NCBI RefSeq assembly: GCF_014641595.1
Contig: NZ_BMIA01000001.1
Location: 2,542,426 to 2,606,425, forward strand
Source of the DNA: Dyadobacter endophyticus
Lineage (GTDB): Bacteria; Bacteroidota; Bacteroidia; Cytophagales; Spirosomataceae
Direction of reading: 5' to 3'
Length of the DNA: 64,000 nucleotides
Under the pieces are notes generated by a model. That model was not told the origin of the DNA. It searched no databases and worked only from the letters and a program-made list of their open reading frames with translations. The position numbers and the translations under genes are program-made. Shown piece by piece: positions 48,468 through 56,321 of this stretch; within the stretch, counting starts at the first letter, position 1, and the number at the start of each line of letters is the position of its first letter.

Positions 48468-48548
48468 ACTTTTGAATCAGTTGTTCGTTTGAAAAATTCG
48501 GACACAAGCGATCCTTCCAACCTCTCCGGGATGCTAAGGATTAACACA

Positions 48549-48577
48549 GGCCAATGATGGAGCAAGCATCATTGGCC
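48549..48577. repeat. Strong hairpin between FecR and SusC4
   Basis: Perfect 11-bp arms GGCCAATGATG and CATCATTGGCC with a 7-nt loop. It lies in the 208-bp gap between the anti-sigma gene and SusC4. No T-run follows on either strand, so an mRNA processing or stability role, or partial attenuation, is more likely than full termination. Confidence 0.65.
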
Positions 48578-48675
48578 ATGTTGCTTAAGAAGTATGGGAT
48601 AGTAGTTATGTTCTCATGGGAAGAGGGATTTGGTTGAAAAGGTTAAAGGGTTAGGTAAGTCAAAAAAATATAGCG

Positions 48676-49827
48676 TTATGGTTTACATCCGGTGGTGGTG
48701 ATCACTACCTGCGCGTCGATGATCTCGTACGACGCGCCGATCGTTTTGCAAACCACATTCAGTTTCTCCGGCAGGCTTTCATCTGAAAATGCGGCTGAAA
48801 ACTGGCAATTTTCCAGTAATTCGGGGTTATAGACTACATTTACCCCATATGCTTTTTTAATATCTTCAAAAAACCTCACCGCGTAGGCGTCCTCGTATTC
48901 GAATCTGGGCAGGGATTTTATGTCGGGCAGCGATACGGGGTTTTCCACTAAGCGCTTGTCGAACAACTCCGCTTTCCGGTCGAACACCACAAGCTGGTTC
49001 GGCAGCAGCAGAATAGCTGACTGTTTCGGGGCACCAATTGCCCCATTATTCCTCACATTGTTCTGATAGACAGTTACTTTACCATCCAACACCTTTACCG
49101 TAACATCCGAGCCGTCGTCGAACGCGACTACCTCGAATTTGGTACCCAATACTTTGGTAACGACCTCGTTGGCATACACATAGAACGGCTTTCCGGCATT
49201 CGGAACCACATCCAGCGTTGCTTTTCCCGAGAGGTATACGCTGCGATTCTGCTGGTTATATGCGGAAGTAAAACTGACCTCGCTCTTCGGGGAGAGCATT
49301 ACCGACGAACTGTCGGGCAGGTAATAAAGCTCTGGCTGCGCCGATTTGTTGGTGTGCCGGGTTACTGTGGAAGTACTTTCCAATGCGGTGATGGTTTCGG
49401 CATAACGGCCTTGGGGGGAATTTTTCGGCCGCCACGCCAGGTAACCCGTCGCTATGACTGCCAATGCGACGGCGGCAGCGACAGCGGCTCTCAGGTACCA
49501 GCCCGAACTTTCCCGGAGCGGCTTTACCGGCGCGGCTTCTTGTGTGCGGATATCTGCGTCGTGCGCTTCCGTGGTACGCAGGATCCTGTCGAGCAGCTTT
49601 GCTTCCTCTTCTTCGGAAAGATACGTTCTCGAATAGCTCGTCAGCCCCAGCAGCACCGCATTGAGCAGTTCCCCCGCTTGTAGCCATTCTGTTTTTTTGT
49701 GGGGATAGATGCCGAGGTACTCCGCCCAAAACGCCTCTGAGTTCGCTGAGGGAGCCAGGCGATGCCTCAGAAACTGATCGTCCGTTACGAAGTCTACCGG
49801 TCCAAAATGCTCGTATGTGTTGTCCAC
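48676..49827 (-). CDS. FecR-family anti-sigma factor (PUL4)
   Basis: A 383-residue inner-membrane protein. The cytoplasmic N-terminal part (about 1-110) would hold the sigma factor. A single membrane helix follows (about 112-130, RAAVAAAVALAVIATGYLAW), then a periplasmic FecR domain (about 155-260, PDSSSVMLSPKSEVSFTSAY, FEVVAFDDGSDVTVKVLDGKV) and a C-terminal DUF4974/secretin-like region (FEDIKKAYGVNVVYNPELL ... ASYEIIDAQVVITTTG) that likely meets the STN domain of SusC4. It lies between the ECF sigma gene and SusC4, the standard order of this trans-envelope circuit. Confidence 0.94.
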   Translation of the reverse strand: MDNTYEHFGPVDFVTDDQFLRHRLAPSANSEAFWAEYLGIYPHKKTEWLQAGELLNAVLLGLTSYSRTYLSEEEEAKLLDRILRTTEAHDADIRTQEAAPVKPLRESSGWYLRAAVAAAVALAVIATGYLAWRPKNSPQGRYAETITALESTSTVTRHTNKSAQPELYYLPDSSSVMLSPKSEVSFTSAYNQQNRSVYLSGKATLDVVPNAGKPFYVYANEVVTKVLGTKFEVVAFDDGSDVTVKVLDGKVTVYQNNVRNNGAIGAPKQSAILLLPNQLVVFDRKAELFDKRLVENPVSLPDIKSLPRFEYEDAYAVRFFEDIKKAYGVNVVYNPELLENCQFSAAFSDESLPEKLNVVCKTIGASYEIIDAQVVITTTGCKP

Positions 49828-49935
49828 TGCAAGATTGTTTTACAGTTAGATAACAGATACTTCATTTTCATACTCGGCAGGTTGAATAAATTTTAAAAAA
49901 ATTTTAAAAGTACCGGGAGTTACAAAATATTATTT

Positions 49936-50526
49936 TCAAAAGGAGCCGGATTGAAAAATGAAGAATGCCGCTAAAAGCCAGCCACGTAGTTTTTCCATGG
50001 CTCGAAATACCAGATTATGCGCCGACTGGGTATTGACTTCCAGCACCTGCCCTATTTCGTTGTAATCCATGTTTTCGACGAACCGGAGTCGGATGGCTTC
50101 CTGCTGGCGCGGTGGGAGCCGGGCAACCATGCGAGTAAGCAGTTCCTCCCTGCTTGCCGATTCCTCCTTTTGTGTGAGGATATCTTCTGCGGAGGATTCG
50201 AACCACAGGTCCTCGAAATTCTCCTGGGGCACAAACATATGCGGGCGCTCCTGCCGTTTCAGCAAATGCAATATCCTGTTTTTCAACGCAACAAACAGGT
50301 ACGAACGAATGTTGTCGGGAACAGTCAGCCGCTCGCGTCTGATCCAGATCTCGGCAAAAACATCATGAATGCAGTCCAAGACGAACTCCTCGGAAATAGA
50401 CACCAGGCTCATCCCGTAACGGTACATTGCCTTCACGTGCAATCCGTAGATTGCCGCATAAGCCTCTTTGCTGCCAGAAAGGAGCTCCTTCCAGCATTTT
50501 GTTTCATCTGTGGGTTCGCCGGCCAT
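49936..50526 (-). CDS. ECF-type RNA polymerase sigma-70 factor (PUL4)
   Basis: A 196-residue sigma factor starting at the ATG at 50526; a GTG at 50544 would add six residues. Region 2 is visible (YAAIYGLHVKAMYRYGMSL ... VLDCIHDVFAEIWIRRERL) and region 4 (ARLPPRQQEAIRLRFVENMD, YNEIGQVLEVNTQSAHNLVF). No sensory extension. It is the first gene of PUL4, followed by its FecR anti-sigma factor. It is divergent from the small secreted-protein gene at 50696; the 170-bp shared region shows no clear Bacteroidota promoter. Confidence 0.93.
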   Translation of the reverse strand: MAGEPTDETKCWKELLSGSKEAYAAIYGLHVKAMYRYGMSLVSISEEFVLDCIHDVFAEIWIRRERLTVPDNIRSYLFVALKNRILHLLKRQERPHMFVPQENFEDLWFESSAEDILTQKEESASREELLTRMVARLPPRQQEAIRLRFVENMDYNEIGQVLEVNTQSAHNLVFRAMEKLRGWLLAAFFIFQSGSF

Positions 50527-50695
50527 TGCCTGGATATTTTTCACCGGTAAAGTGAAAGATAAAAAACCTTAAATACAAAAAAAATTCACGGTTTGGGGAA
50601 ACACCCCCATTTTCTGGTCGCGGTACGATTTTTGTATGGAAAATGGTCTCACCTGTTCTTCACTTTCAGTTTAACCACTTTTCGATCAGCCACTT

Positions 50696-51121
50696 ATGAA
50701 CACACTACCACTCTGGCTCGCATTTACGGGCCTTCTGATGCCGGCGGCCGACGCCTGGCAAACCGCCGGGGGCCGTCTGGTCGCAACGGTTGTTAAAAGT
50801 CCCCTGAATGAAAATGTCGGCTATTTCTTTGCCCTGCGGCAAGTGCCTCTTGCCGACAAGCATTACATTTTTTCAGCAGATCTTCTGAAGAAAGCTGTTT
50901 TTGTCGACGGGGACAAGAACATCTTCCTGAGCCACACTATGACCGTGAAGAGTGCCAAAGGGTTCGAGATGTACTTTTCAGCAACCGACTATAACATTAC
51001 CCTGGCTGTAAAAGAGGCGAAACGAATTGACGACGGGACGACGGAGTACAAGGGTACGTTGTTCGTCCGGCATGGCTCTGAAAAACACAAGTTCGCCGTG
51101 CATGGCTTCCAAAATCGTTGA
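50696..51121 (+). CDS. Small secreted protein of unknown function
   Basis: A 141-residue protein with a plausible signal peptide (MNTLPLWLAFTGLLMPAADA). The mature part is beta-rich with no motif I recognise (GYFFALRQVPLADKHYIFSA, DKNIFLSHTMTVKSAKGFEM). It contains no cysteine. The gene lies alone between PUL4 and the DUF285 protein; overlapping short inverted repeats (CCACC 51188-51192 with GGTGG 51200-51204; ACCTCA 51190-51195 with TGAGGT 51208-51213) follow it. It is probably a real gene by signal peptide and frame, but function is unknown. Confidence 0.65.
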   Translation: MNTLPLWLAFTGLLMPAADAWQTAGGRLVATVVKSPLNENVGYFFALRQVPLADKHYIFSADLLKKAVFVDGDKNIFLSHTMTVKSAKGFEMYFSATDYNITLAVKEAKRIDDGTTEYKGTLFVRHGSEKHKFAVHGFQNR

Positions 51122-51251
51122 GTGAAGGTATTACATCCGTGCTGTTCCGTTGCCTGGGACAGGCTTACACCTATTTGGCACAAATCTCCACCTCATTCCG
51201 GTGGATCTGAGGTAGCATTGCGGTGTCGCTCAAAACTTCACCCATGCTATT

Positions 51252-53459
51252 ATGAAAAAACTGTTCTACTTACTGCTGGCATTATCGCTAACCACCCAGG
51301 CATTTGCCCAAAATGAATTTATTACCCGATGGAACCTGGCCAATGTCGGATCAGGACTGACGCAGCTCTACTTTGTAATCAACTCCACCGGGCCGGTCAG
51401 CTATTCCTGGACGGAAGTATCGCCGGGTAGCGCCTCGGGCTCGGGGACATTTACCGGACCGATAAGCATTATCACCGGGCTGCCTACGGGTGCTACGATC
51501 GACGTCAGTATTAGCCCCACCAATTTCAGTAACATCATTGTCGGTGTAGGCGGCGACGCGGAACGGCTGATTGATGTCCGGCAGTGGGGAACGACCGTAT
51601 GGACAACTATGGCGACAGCGTTCCTTGGTTGCTCCAATTTGCAAATCAGCGCAACCGATATGCCCAATCTGAGCCTGGTTATCAGCATGGCACGGATGTT
51701 CTCCAGCTGCAAGGTATTGACCGGACCGACTAATATAGGTGCCTGGAATACCGCCAGCGTCACGAACATGAGCGCGATCTTTGAAAATGCTTCCATGTTC
51801 AACCAACCCATAGGTACCTGGAATACAGCGAATGTAACCAACATGTATGGTATGTTTTCCAATGCCGCCGCATTTAACCAGCCGATCGGCAGCTGGAACA
51901 CAGCCAACGTATTGAACATGAACAGCATGCTTTTTGGTGCCAAGGTCTTTAACCAACCCATCGGCAACTGGAATACCGACAAGGTTACCGATATGAGGGG
52001 CATGTTTCTGGACGCCTACGCATTTAACCAGCCCATCGGCAGCTGGAACACTGCTAATGTCACCGATATGAGCCTGATGTTTCTGAATGCCTCCGCATTC
52101 AACCAGCCGATCGGCAGTTGGAACACAGCCAAGGTTACCGGCATGACCTTTATGTTTAACAGCGCCACGGCCTTCAATCAGCCAATCGGGACATGGAATA
52201 CCGGCAATGTTACCGATATGAGTTTCATGTTTCAGCATTGCCAGTTCAACCAGCCGATCAATGGCTGGAACATCGGAAAAGTCACGACGATGAGGGGCAT
52301 GTTTGCGAACGACACGCTCTTCAATCAGTCCATAGGCATATGGAACACCGTTAATGTCACGGATATGAGCTCGATGTTCGCTGGCGCTAAGGCATTTAAC
52401 CAGCCGATCGGGAACTGGAATACTGCCAATGTTACCAACATGAACAGGATGTTTCAAGACGCCTCCGTATTTAATCAGCCCATCGGCACCTGGAACACCG
52501 CCGGCGTCAGGGATATGACGTCGATGTTTTTGAGCGCTCCGGCCTTCAACCAACCCATCGGGACCTGGAACACCGCCAACGTGATGGCTATGGAGAGCAT
52601 GTTTCAGGGTGCAACTCAATTTAACCAGGCCATCGGCGGATGGAATGTAGCTAGCGTGGTGGATATGAGTAGCATGTTTTTCAGTGCCAAGGCCTTTAAT
52701 CACCAGATCGGCGACTGGACTTTCAGTGCGGCCGTCAACCTGGGCAGTATGCTGAATAACAGTGGACTGGACTGCATTAATTACAGCGCCTCGCTGATCG
52801 GATGGAGCAACAACGCCCTCACGCCCAACGACCTCGAACTTGGCGCATTCCAACGACCATATGGCACCAATGCGGTGGCCGCCCGAACAAACCTGATCAG
52901 CAACAAGGGCTGGATAATCAACAACGATGAGGCTTCGGGGACCAATTGTGCTTTACCCGTGAGGCTGATCAGTTTCACAGGCAAACAGCAGGGCAACGCC
53001 GTTTTACTAAACTGGAAAACAGCCGGTGAAGAAAACAATGCAGGCTTTGAAATCGAAAGGAGTGCTGATGCCCGGAAGTTTGAAAAAATCGGTTTTGTCG
53101 ACGGCAGCGGGGATGCCAGTGAAGTGAGGAAATATGATTTTACGGACTCAAACCCATTCCCGACCAGTTACTACCGCCTGAAACAGATCGATTTTGACCA
53201 TACGTTCGACTATTCCAGTATTATTTCGGTCAAAAGTCATGCGGCAATGTTTGGAATTTACCCTAATCCGGCTCAAAACCAACTATTTGTGAAGAATTTG
53301 GGAACGAACAATGAAGTATCCATTTCCAATATTGAAGGGAGATTGTTACTGAAAAAAGAATTCAATGCAGCGGTACCCATTGATATTCATGTGCTTCCTC
53401 CCGGACTATTTTTTGTCAAAATCGGGGCGGAAACGCAGAAGCTTGTAATCCAGCGATAG
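51252..53459 (+). CDS. DUF285/BspA-family repeat surface protein with type IX secretion sorting tail
   Basis: A 735-residue protein: signal peptide (MKKLFYLLLALSLTTQAFAQ), an N-terminal beta region (about 21-160), then 13 near-identical 25-residue repeats of the form AFNQPIGSWNTANVTDMSLM followed by FLNAS (about residues 163-495; one repeat is a residue short). A fibronectin-like stretch follows (LISFTGKQQGNAVLLNWKTA), then a type A sorting tail (FGIYPNPAQNQLFVKNL ... GLFFVKIGAETQKLVIQR). DUF285/BspA repeats form leucine-rich-like solenoids in surface adhesins. The tail predicts secretion through the type IX system and attachment or release at the surface. Ligand unknown. Confidence 0.92.
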   Translation: MKKLFYLLLALSLTTQAFAQNEFITRWNLANVGSGLTQLYFVINSTGPVSYSWTEVSPGSASGSGTFTGPISIITGLPTGATIDVSISPTNFSNIIVGVGGDAERLIDVRQWGTTVWTTMATAFLGCSNLQISATDMPNLSLVISMARMFSSCKVLTGPTNIGAWNTASVTNMSAIFENASMFNQPIGTWNTANVTNMYGMFSNAAAFNQPIGSWNTANVLNMNSMLFGAKVFNQPIGNWNTDKVTDMRGMFLDAYAFNQPIGSWNTANVTDMSLMFLNASAFNQPIGSWNTAKVTGMTFMFNSATAFNQPIGTWNTGNVTDMSFMFQHCQFNQPINGWNIGKVTTMRGMFANDTLFNQSIGIWNTVNVTDMSSMFAGAKAFNQPIGNWNTANVTNMNRMFQDASVFNQPIGTWNTAGVRDMTSMFLSAPAFNQPIGTWNTANVMAMESMFQGATQFNQAIGGWNVASVVDMSSMFFSAKAFNHQIGDWTFSAAVNLGSMLNNSGLDCINYSASLIGWSNNALTPNDLELGAFQRPYGTNAVAARTNLISNKGWIINNDEASGTNCALPVRLISFTGKQQGNAVLLNWKTAGEENNAGFEIERSADARKFEKIGFVDGSGDASEVRKYDFTDSNPFPTSYYRLKQIDFDHTFDYSSIISVKSHAAMFGIYPNPAQNQLFVKNLGTNNEVSISNIEGRLLLKKEFNAAVPIDIHVLPPGLFFVKIGAETQKLVIQR
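51740..52740 (+). repeat. Tandem 75-bp repeats coding for the DUF285 solenoid
   Basis: About 13 units of 75 bp (one of 72 bp) encode the FNQPIG-W-T-V-DM-MF repeat. The periodicity keeps the opposite strand open too, producing a spurious long antisense frame. Copy number could vary by recombination. Confidence 0.85.
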
Positions 53460-53474
53460 CATTAAGATAAACCA

Positions 53475-54950
53475 TTATTGAAGAACTTCCGCCCCCCAAA
53501 GGAAGCCTAATACCTTTTTGACTTCCGTATACGTTACATGACGGCACCAGGTTTCGATAACGGTGCCGTAGGTTGCACCTTCGTGCAAAGCATTCAGAAG
53601 CGGGGGTATTTCAATCTGGTTAAGGTAAACCATTGGCCTTAAAAGATTAGGATGCACCAATGCACGCCGGATTTCGACCCGGTCGCCCGTGACAGCGAAT
53701 TCGGAGCTGAATGCCAGCTGGTCCGACAAGCGAACGGGCTTGTCCCAAAGAAAACGGATAAGCGGATCGATGGGGATGGCTGGCGGTTCTTTGATTTCCC
53801 GTGCCGCGTCCTCCCGGGTCGACCGCTGTTTTACCAATGCAGTAAAGTCATTGGAAACAGTTATGTCGTCCAGGCGAAAGTTTCTTCTTTTTGCCCAAAA
53901 AGAGGACGGCGTTTCCAACTTGCCCGACTGTGCATAATAGTCGGAAGTCCAGCGGCAATGACTGGCCACGGCGTCGGCGAGCTTACTTTCATAGAATGTC
54001 CTGGCCACAGCCGGGTTTCCGTCCGAAAGCATCGTATGGACCGCGATGGCCGTTTGCAACGAAAAGCGCATCGCTGCCTCCACCCCTGTTGAGGATAGGG
54101 GATCGAGTGTAAATGCAGCCTCGCCGATCTTTATGAATCGCTCGTCCCACGGGCGGGTATGCACGTAGGCGTTCACGAGGCAGCTTTTGATGCCCGTATT
54201 CAAAGTATCGTTAGCCAAAGGTGCGAATAACCGCGAGTTGGAGCGCATTTGCTGTAATACCCTTGCCGGACCTTTTTCTTTAACCGACTCCGGGTCCGCG
54301 AACGCCATGATGCGATACTGGTTCCCCGGGACCGGCGCGCCCCATATCCATCCTTCGTCAACCGTTTCAATACGGGTTTCGTGGGGTCGGGCCGGCATTG
54401 CATTGGAAGGAACGTTCGTCCAGATACCGACCGACGCCGGGGCCAGTTCAACCCGCTCGCGGGAATGCGCGCCCTTCCGGCCACGACCGTCTAAAACTAC
54501 GCGGCTGGTAATCTGTTCGTTACCAGCCGCCGACTGTATTTTCAATTCATACTGATCATTGCGAAACGACGAGGCGACTACTTTCGCAGGCTGGAAAACA
54601 TGTAGTCCCTTACCTACTGCCAATGCCAGTAGGTGCGCGTCCATCCGTGCCCTGTCGACCATCAATCCAGCGCCCCGTTGTCCCGCTTCCAGCAGGGCAG
54701 GCTCGCCCTCGCCCCACGCGACCCTTGCCGGTATATCGCGCAGGTAATGAGCATCTTCCAATAACTCTCCGGCCCCGAGGTAAGCAAAAATATGCCGTAC
54801 CCCGGGCGAAAGCGATTCCCCGATCTGCGGGCGGGGAAACGCTTCCTGCTCAACGAGCGCTACCGAATGCCCCATTTCCATTAAACGGATAGCTGCGGTA
54901 AGCCCGGCCGGGCCGGCACCGATAACTACGATTTCAAATTCCTGAACCAT
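53475..54950 (-). CDS. FAD-dependent oxidoreductase, LodB/QhpG-like quinone-cofactor maturation flavoprotein
   Basis: A 491-residue flavoprotein. The FAD-binding G-x-G-x-x-G is at 11-16 (VVIGAGPAGLTAAIRLMEMG), the ribose-binding acid in VALVEQEAFPRPQIGESLSP, and a later flavin motif in KIGEAAFTLDPLSSTGVEAAM. This matches the halogenase/monooxygenase branch that contains LodB (needed to form CTQ in LodA) and QhpG (which hydroxylates the Trp of the amine dehydrogenase gamma subunit). It begins 6 bp after the radical SAM gene and ends the operon. By family and context it most likely hydroxylates a tryptophan of the LodA-like protein; a small-molecule hydroxylase or halogenase is the alternative. 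Confidence 0.85.
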   Translation of the reverse strand: MVQEFEIVVIGAGPAGLTAAIRLMEMGHSVALVEQEAFPRPQIGESLSPGVRHIFAYLGAGELLEDAHYLRDIPARVAWGEGEPALLEAGQRGAGLMVDRARMDAHLLALAVGKGLHVFQPAKVVASSFRNDQYELKIQSAAGNEQITSRVVLDGRGRKGAHSRERVELAPASVGIWTNVPSNAMPARPHETRIETVDEGWIWGAPVPGNQYRIMAFADPESVKEKGPARVLQQMRSNSRLFAPLANDTLNTGIKSCLVNAYVHTRPWDERFIKIGEAAFTLDPLSSTGVEAAMRFSLQTAIAVHTMLSDGNPAVARTFYESKLADAVASHCRWTSDYYAQSGKLETPSSFWAKRRNFRLDDITVSNDFTALVKQRSTREDAAREIKEPPAIPIDPLIRFLWDKPVRLSDQLAFSSEFAVTGDRVEIRRALVHPNLLRPMVYLNQIEIPPLLNALHEGATYGTVIETWCRHVTYTEVKKVLGFLWGAEVLQ

Positions 54951-54956
54951 AAGCCA

Positions 54957-56321
54957 TTACATGTTCCATCCGGGCGCCAGACGCGATAGCCTCTCGTGGG
55001 CCTGTATCGTATAATGCAGCCACGCGCGTATGTAGTCGCACGAGAGCCTTCCTTTGGCGATCACCTCGTGATGGCACCCGCCCCCGCACAGGTAACGGGC
55101 CCAGCATTGCGTGCACGGGCTTTGATTGCCCACGTGGCGCGACGACAGCCAGTTATTCTGTAAAGTTGCGTCGATGCCGTCGCTGAGGTTACCCATTTTG
55201 CCTTCGTCCTCATTCACGAACCGATGGCAGGCAAAGAGCTCCTCGTCGGCGGAAACACCCATGTAACCGGCACCGGCCCCGCAGGGATACGGCCTGTGCG
55301 TACCTTTTGAAATCTCCTTCAACGCATTCACCATATTCAGGAACGGGTATCGCTTGCCTGCCAGGACGCTTTTCTCAAAATTCAGCCCGCAGGCAATCAT
55401 GTTTTCCAGTAAAACCGAAAGCTCTTCCTTCCCCATTTCGTCCCGGCCGTTCATCGACCTTAATAACGGCGAAAATCCGACGCTGTGAAAACCCATTCTG
55501 ATGAATTCATCGAGCATAACCGGCAAATCAAGGTTGCGCGGCGTGACGGTAACGCGGGCGGAAACCTGCATTTTGCCCTGCATAGCCAGCAATGGCCCCA
55601 GGTTTTTCATAATCAAATCAAAACTTCCCTTCCCCCCTTTCATCGGCCTTTGCAAATCGTGGCTTTTACCAATGCCATCCAGGCTCACGGTAACTGCGAA
55701 GCCATATTCTTCAAAAAACCCGGCGTCAGCTTCGGTAACCATCGTACCATTGGTGGTAATCGAAAAACCGACTTTGATTTTCTTTTTTTCGGCTTTGGAA
55801 ACGGCATAGGCGGTGGCTTCTGTCAACGCTTTCCGGTTCGCGAGCGGCTCGCCGCCCAGAAACGTCAGCTGTACCTTTTCTCCCTCCGGACATTCGTCCA
55901 TCAGCAGGTCTATCGCCCTCAGCGCCGTTTCCAGCGACATACTTTTAGCCTGCCCGCCAAAGCTGCCCTGATCGGCATAGCAATAGGTACAACCCATATT
56001 GCATTTCTGCGCGATGGCCAGCGAGAGTGCATACAGCCTGGGGCTTTCCAGTGGCGTGCTATCCACATAGTCGGGTGCGGAAAGGCCGCATCTGACCAGC
56101 AAATCCTGCAATTCTGCTTCATCGCCTGCGTCCAGTGCGCGGGAAATCCTTTGCTCGATGTCGCCCGCCACGGCGTAAAGCCTGCTGCCGTTCGGAATGA
56201 AAAGTTGTGACTGCCTTCCGCCTTTGATCAGGTGGGCCGACGGCGATTTGGGCCGGGACTGCGTGGCAATAGTCCCGGCCAGTCGTGAAACCGCCGGTTC
56301 GATTTCAGCTGTTAAGTGCAT
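54957..56321 (-). CDS. Radical SAM/SPASM maturase, QhpD/PeaB-like
   Basis: A 454-residue protein from the ATG at 56321, chosen because it overlaps the preceding stop by 17 bp and starts a normal N-terminus (MHLTAEIEPAV). The radical SAM cluster motif C107-x3-C111-x2-C114 (KCNMGCTYCYAD) and the GGEP motif (FLGGEPLANR) are intact. The C-terminus is a SPASM domain with two iron-sulfur clusters (PYPCGAGAGYMGV, ELFACHRFV, PCTQCWARYLCGGGCHHEVI, CDYIRAWLHY), a pattern most like QhpD/PeaB, which makes Cys-to-Asp/Glu thioether bonds in a small subunit. Residues about 35-85 could be a peptide-recognition (PqqD-like) domain. No QhpC-like small gene is present here. Confidence 0.88.
   Translation of the reverse strand: MHLTAEIEPAVSRLAGTIATQSRPKSPSAHLIKGGRQSQLFIPNGSRLYAVAGDIEQRISRALDAGDEAELQDLLVRCGLSAPDYVDSTPLESPRLYALSLAIAQKCNMGCTYCYADQGSFGGQAKSMSLETALRAIDLLMDECPEGEKVQLTFLGGEPLANRKALTEATAYAVSKAEKKKIKVGFSITTNGTMVTEADAGFFEEYGFAVTVSLDGIGKSHDLQRPMKGGKGSFDLIMKNLGPLLAMQGKMQVSARVTVTPRNLDLPVMLDEFIRMGFHSVGFSPLLRSMNGRDEMGKEELSVLLENMIACGLNFEKSVLAGKRYPFLNMVNALKEISKGTHRPYPCGAGAGYMGVSADEELFACHRFVNEDEGKMGNLSDGIDATLQNNWLSSRHVGNQSPCTQCWARYLCGGGCHHEVIAKGRLSCDYIRAWLHYTIQAHERLSRLAPGWNM

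Noticed and set aside
51351..52853. 500-codon open frame on the minus strand inside the DUF285 gene
   Set aside because: It is an artefact of the 75-bp repeat period, which keeps the antisense frame open; it has no signal peptide or family features.
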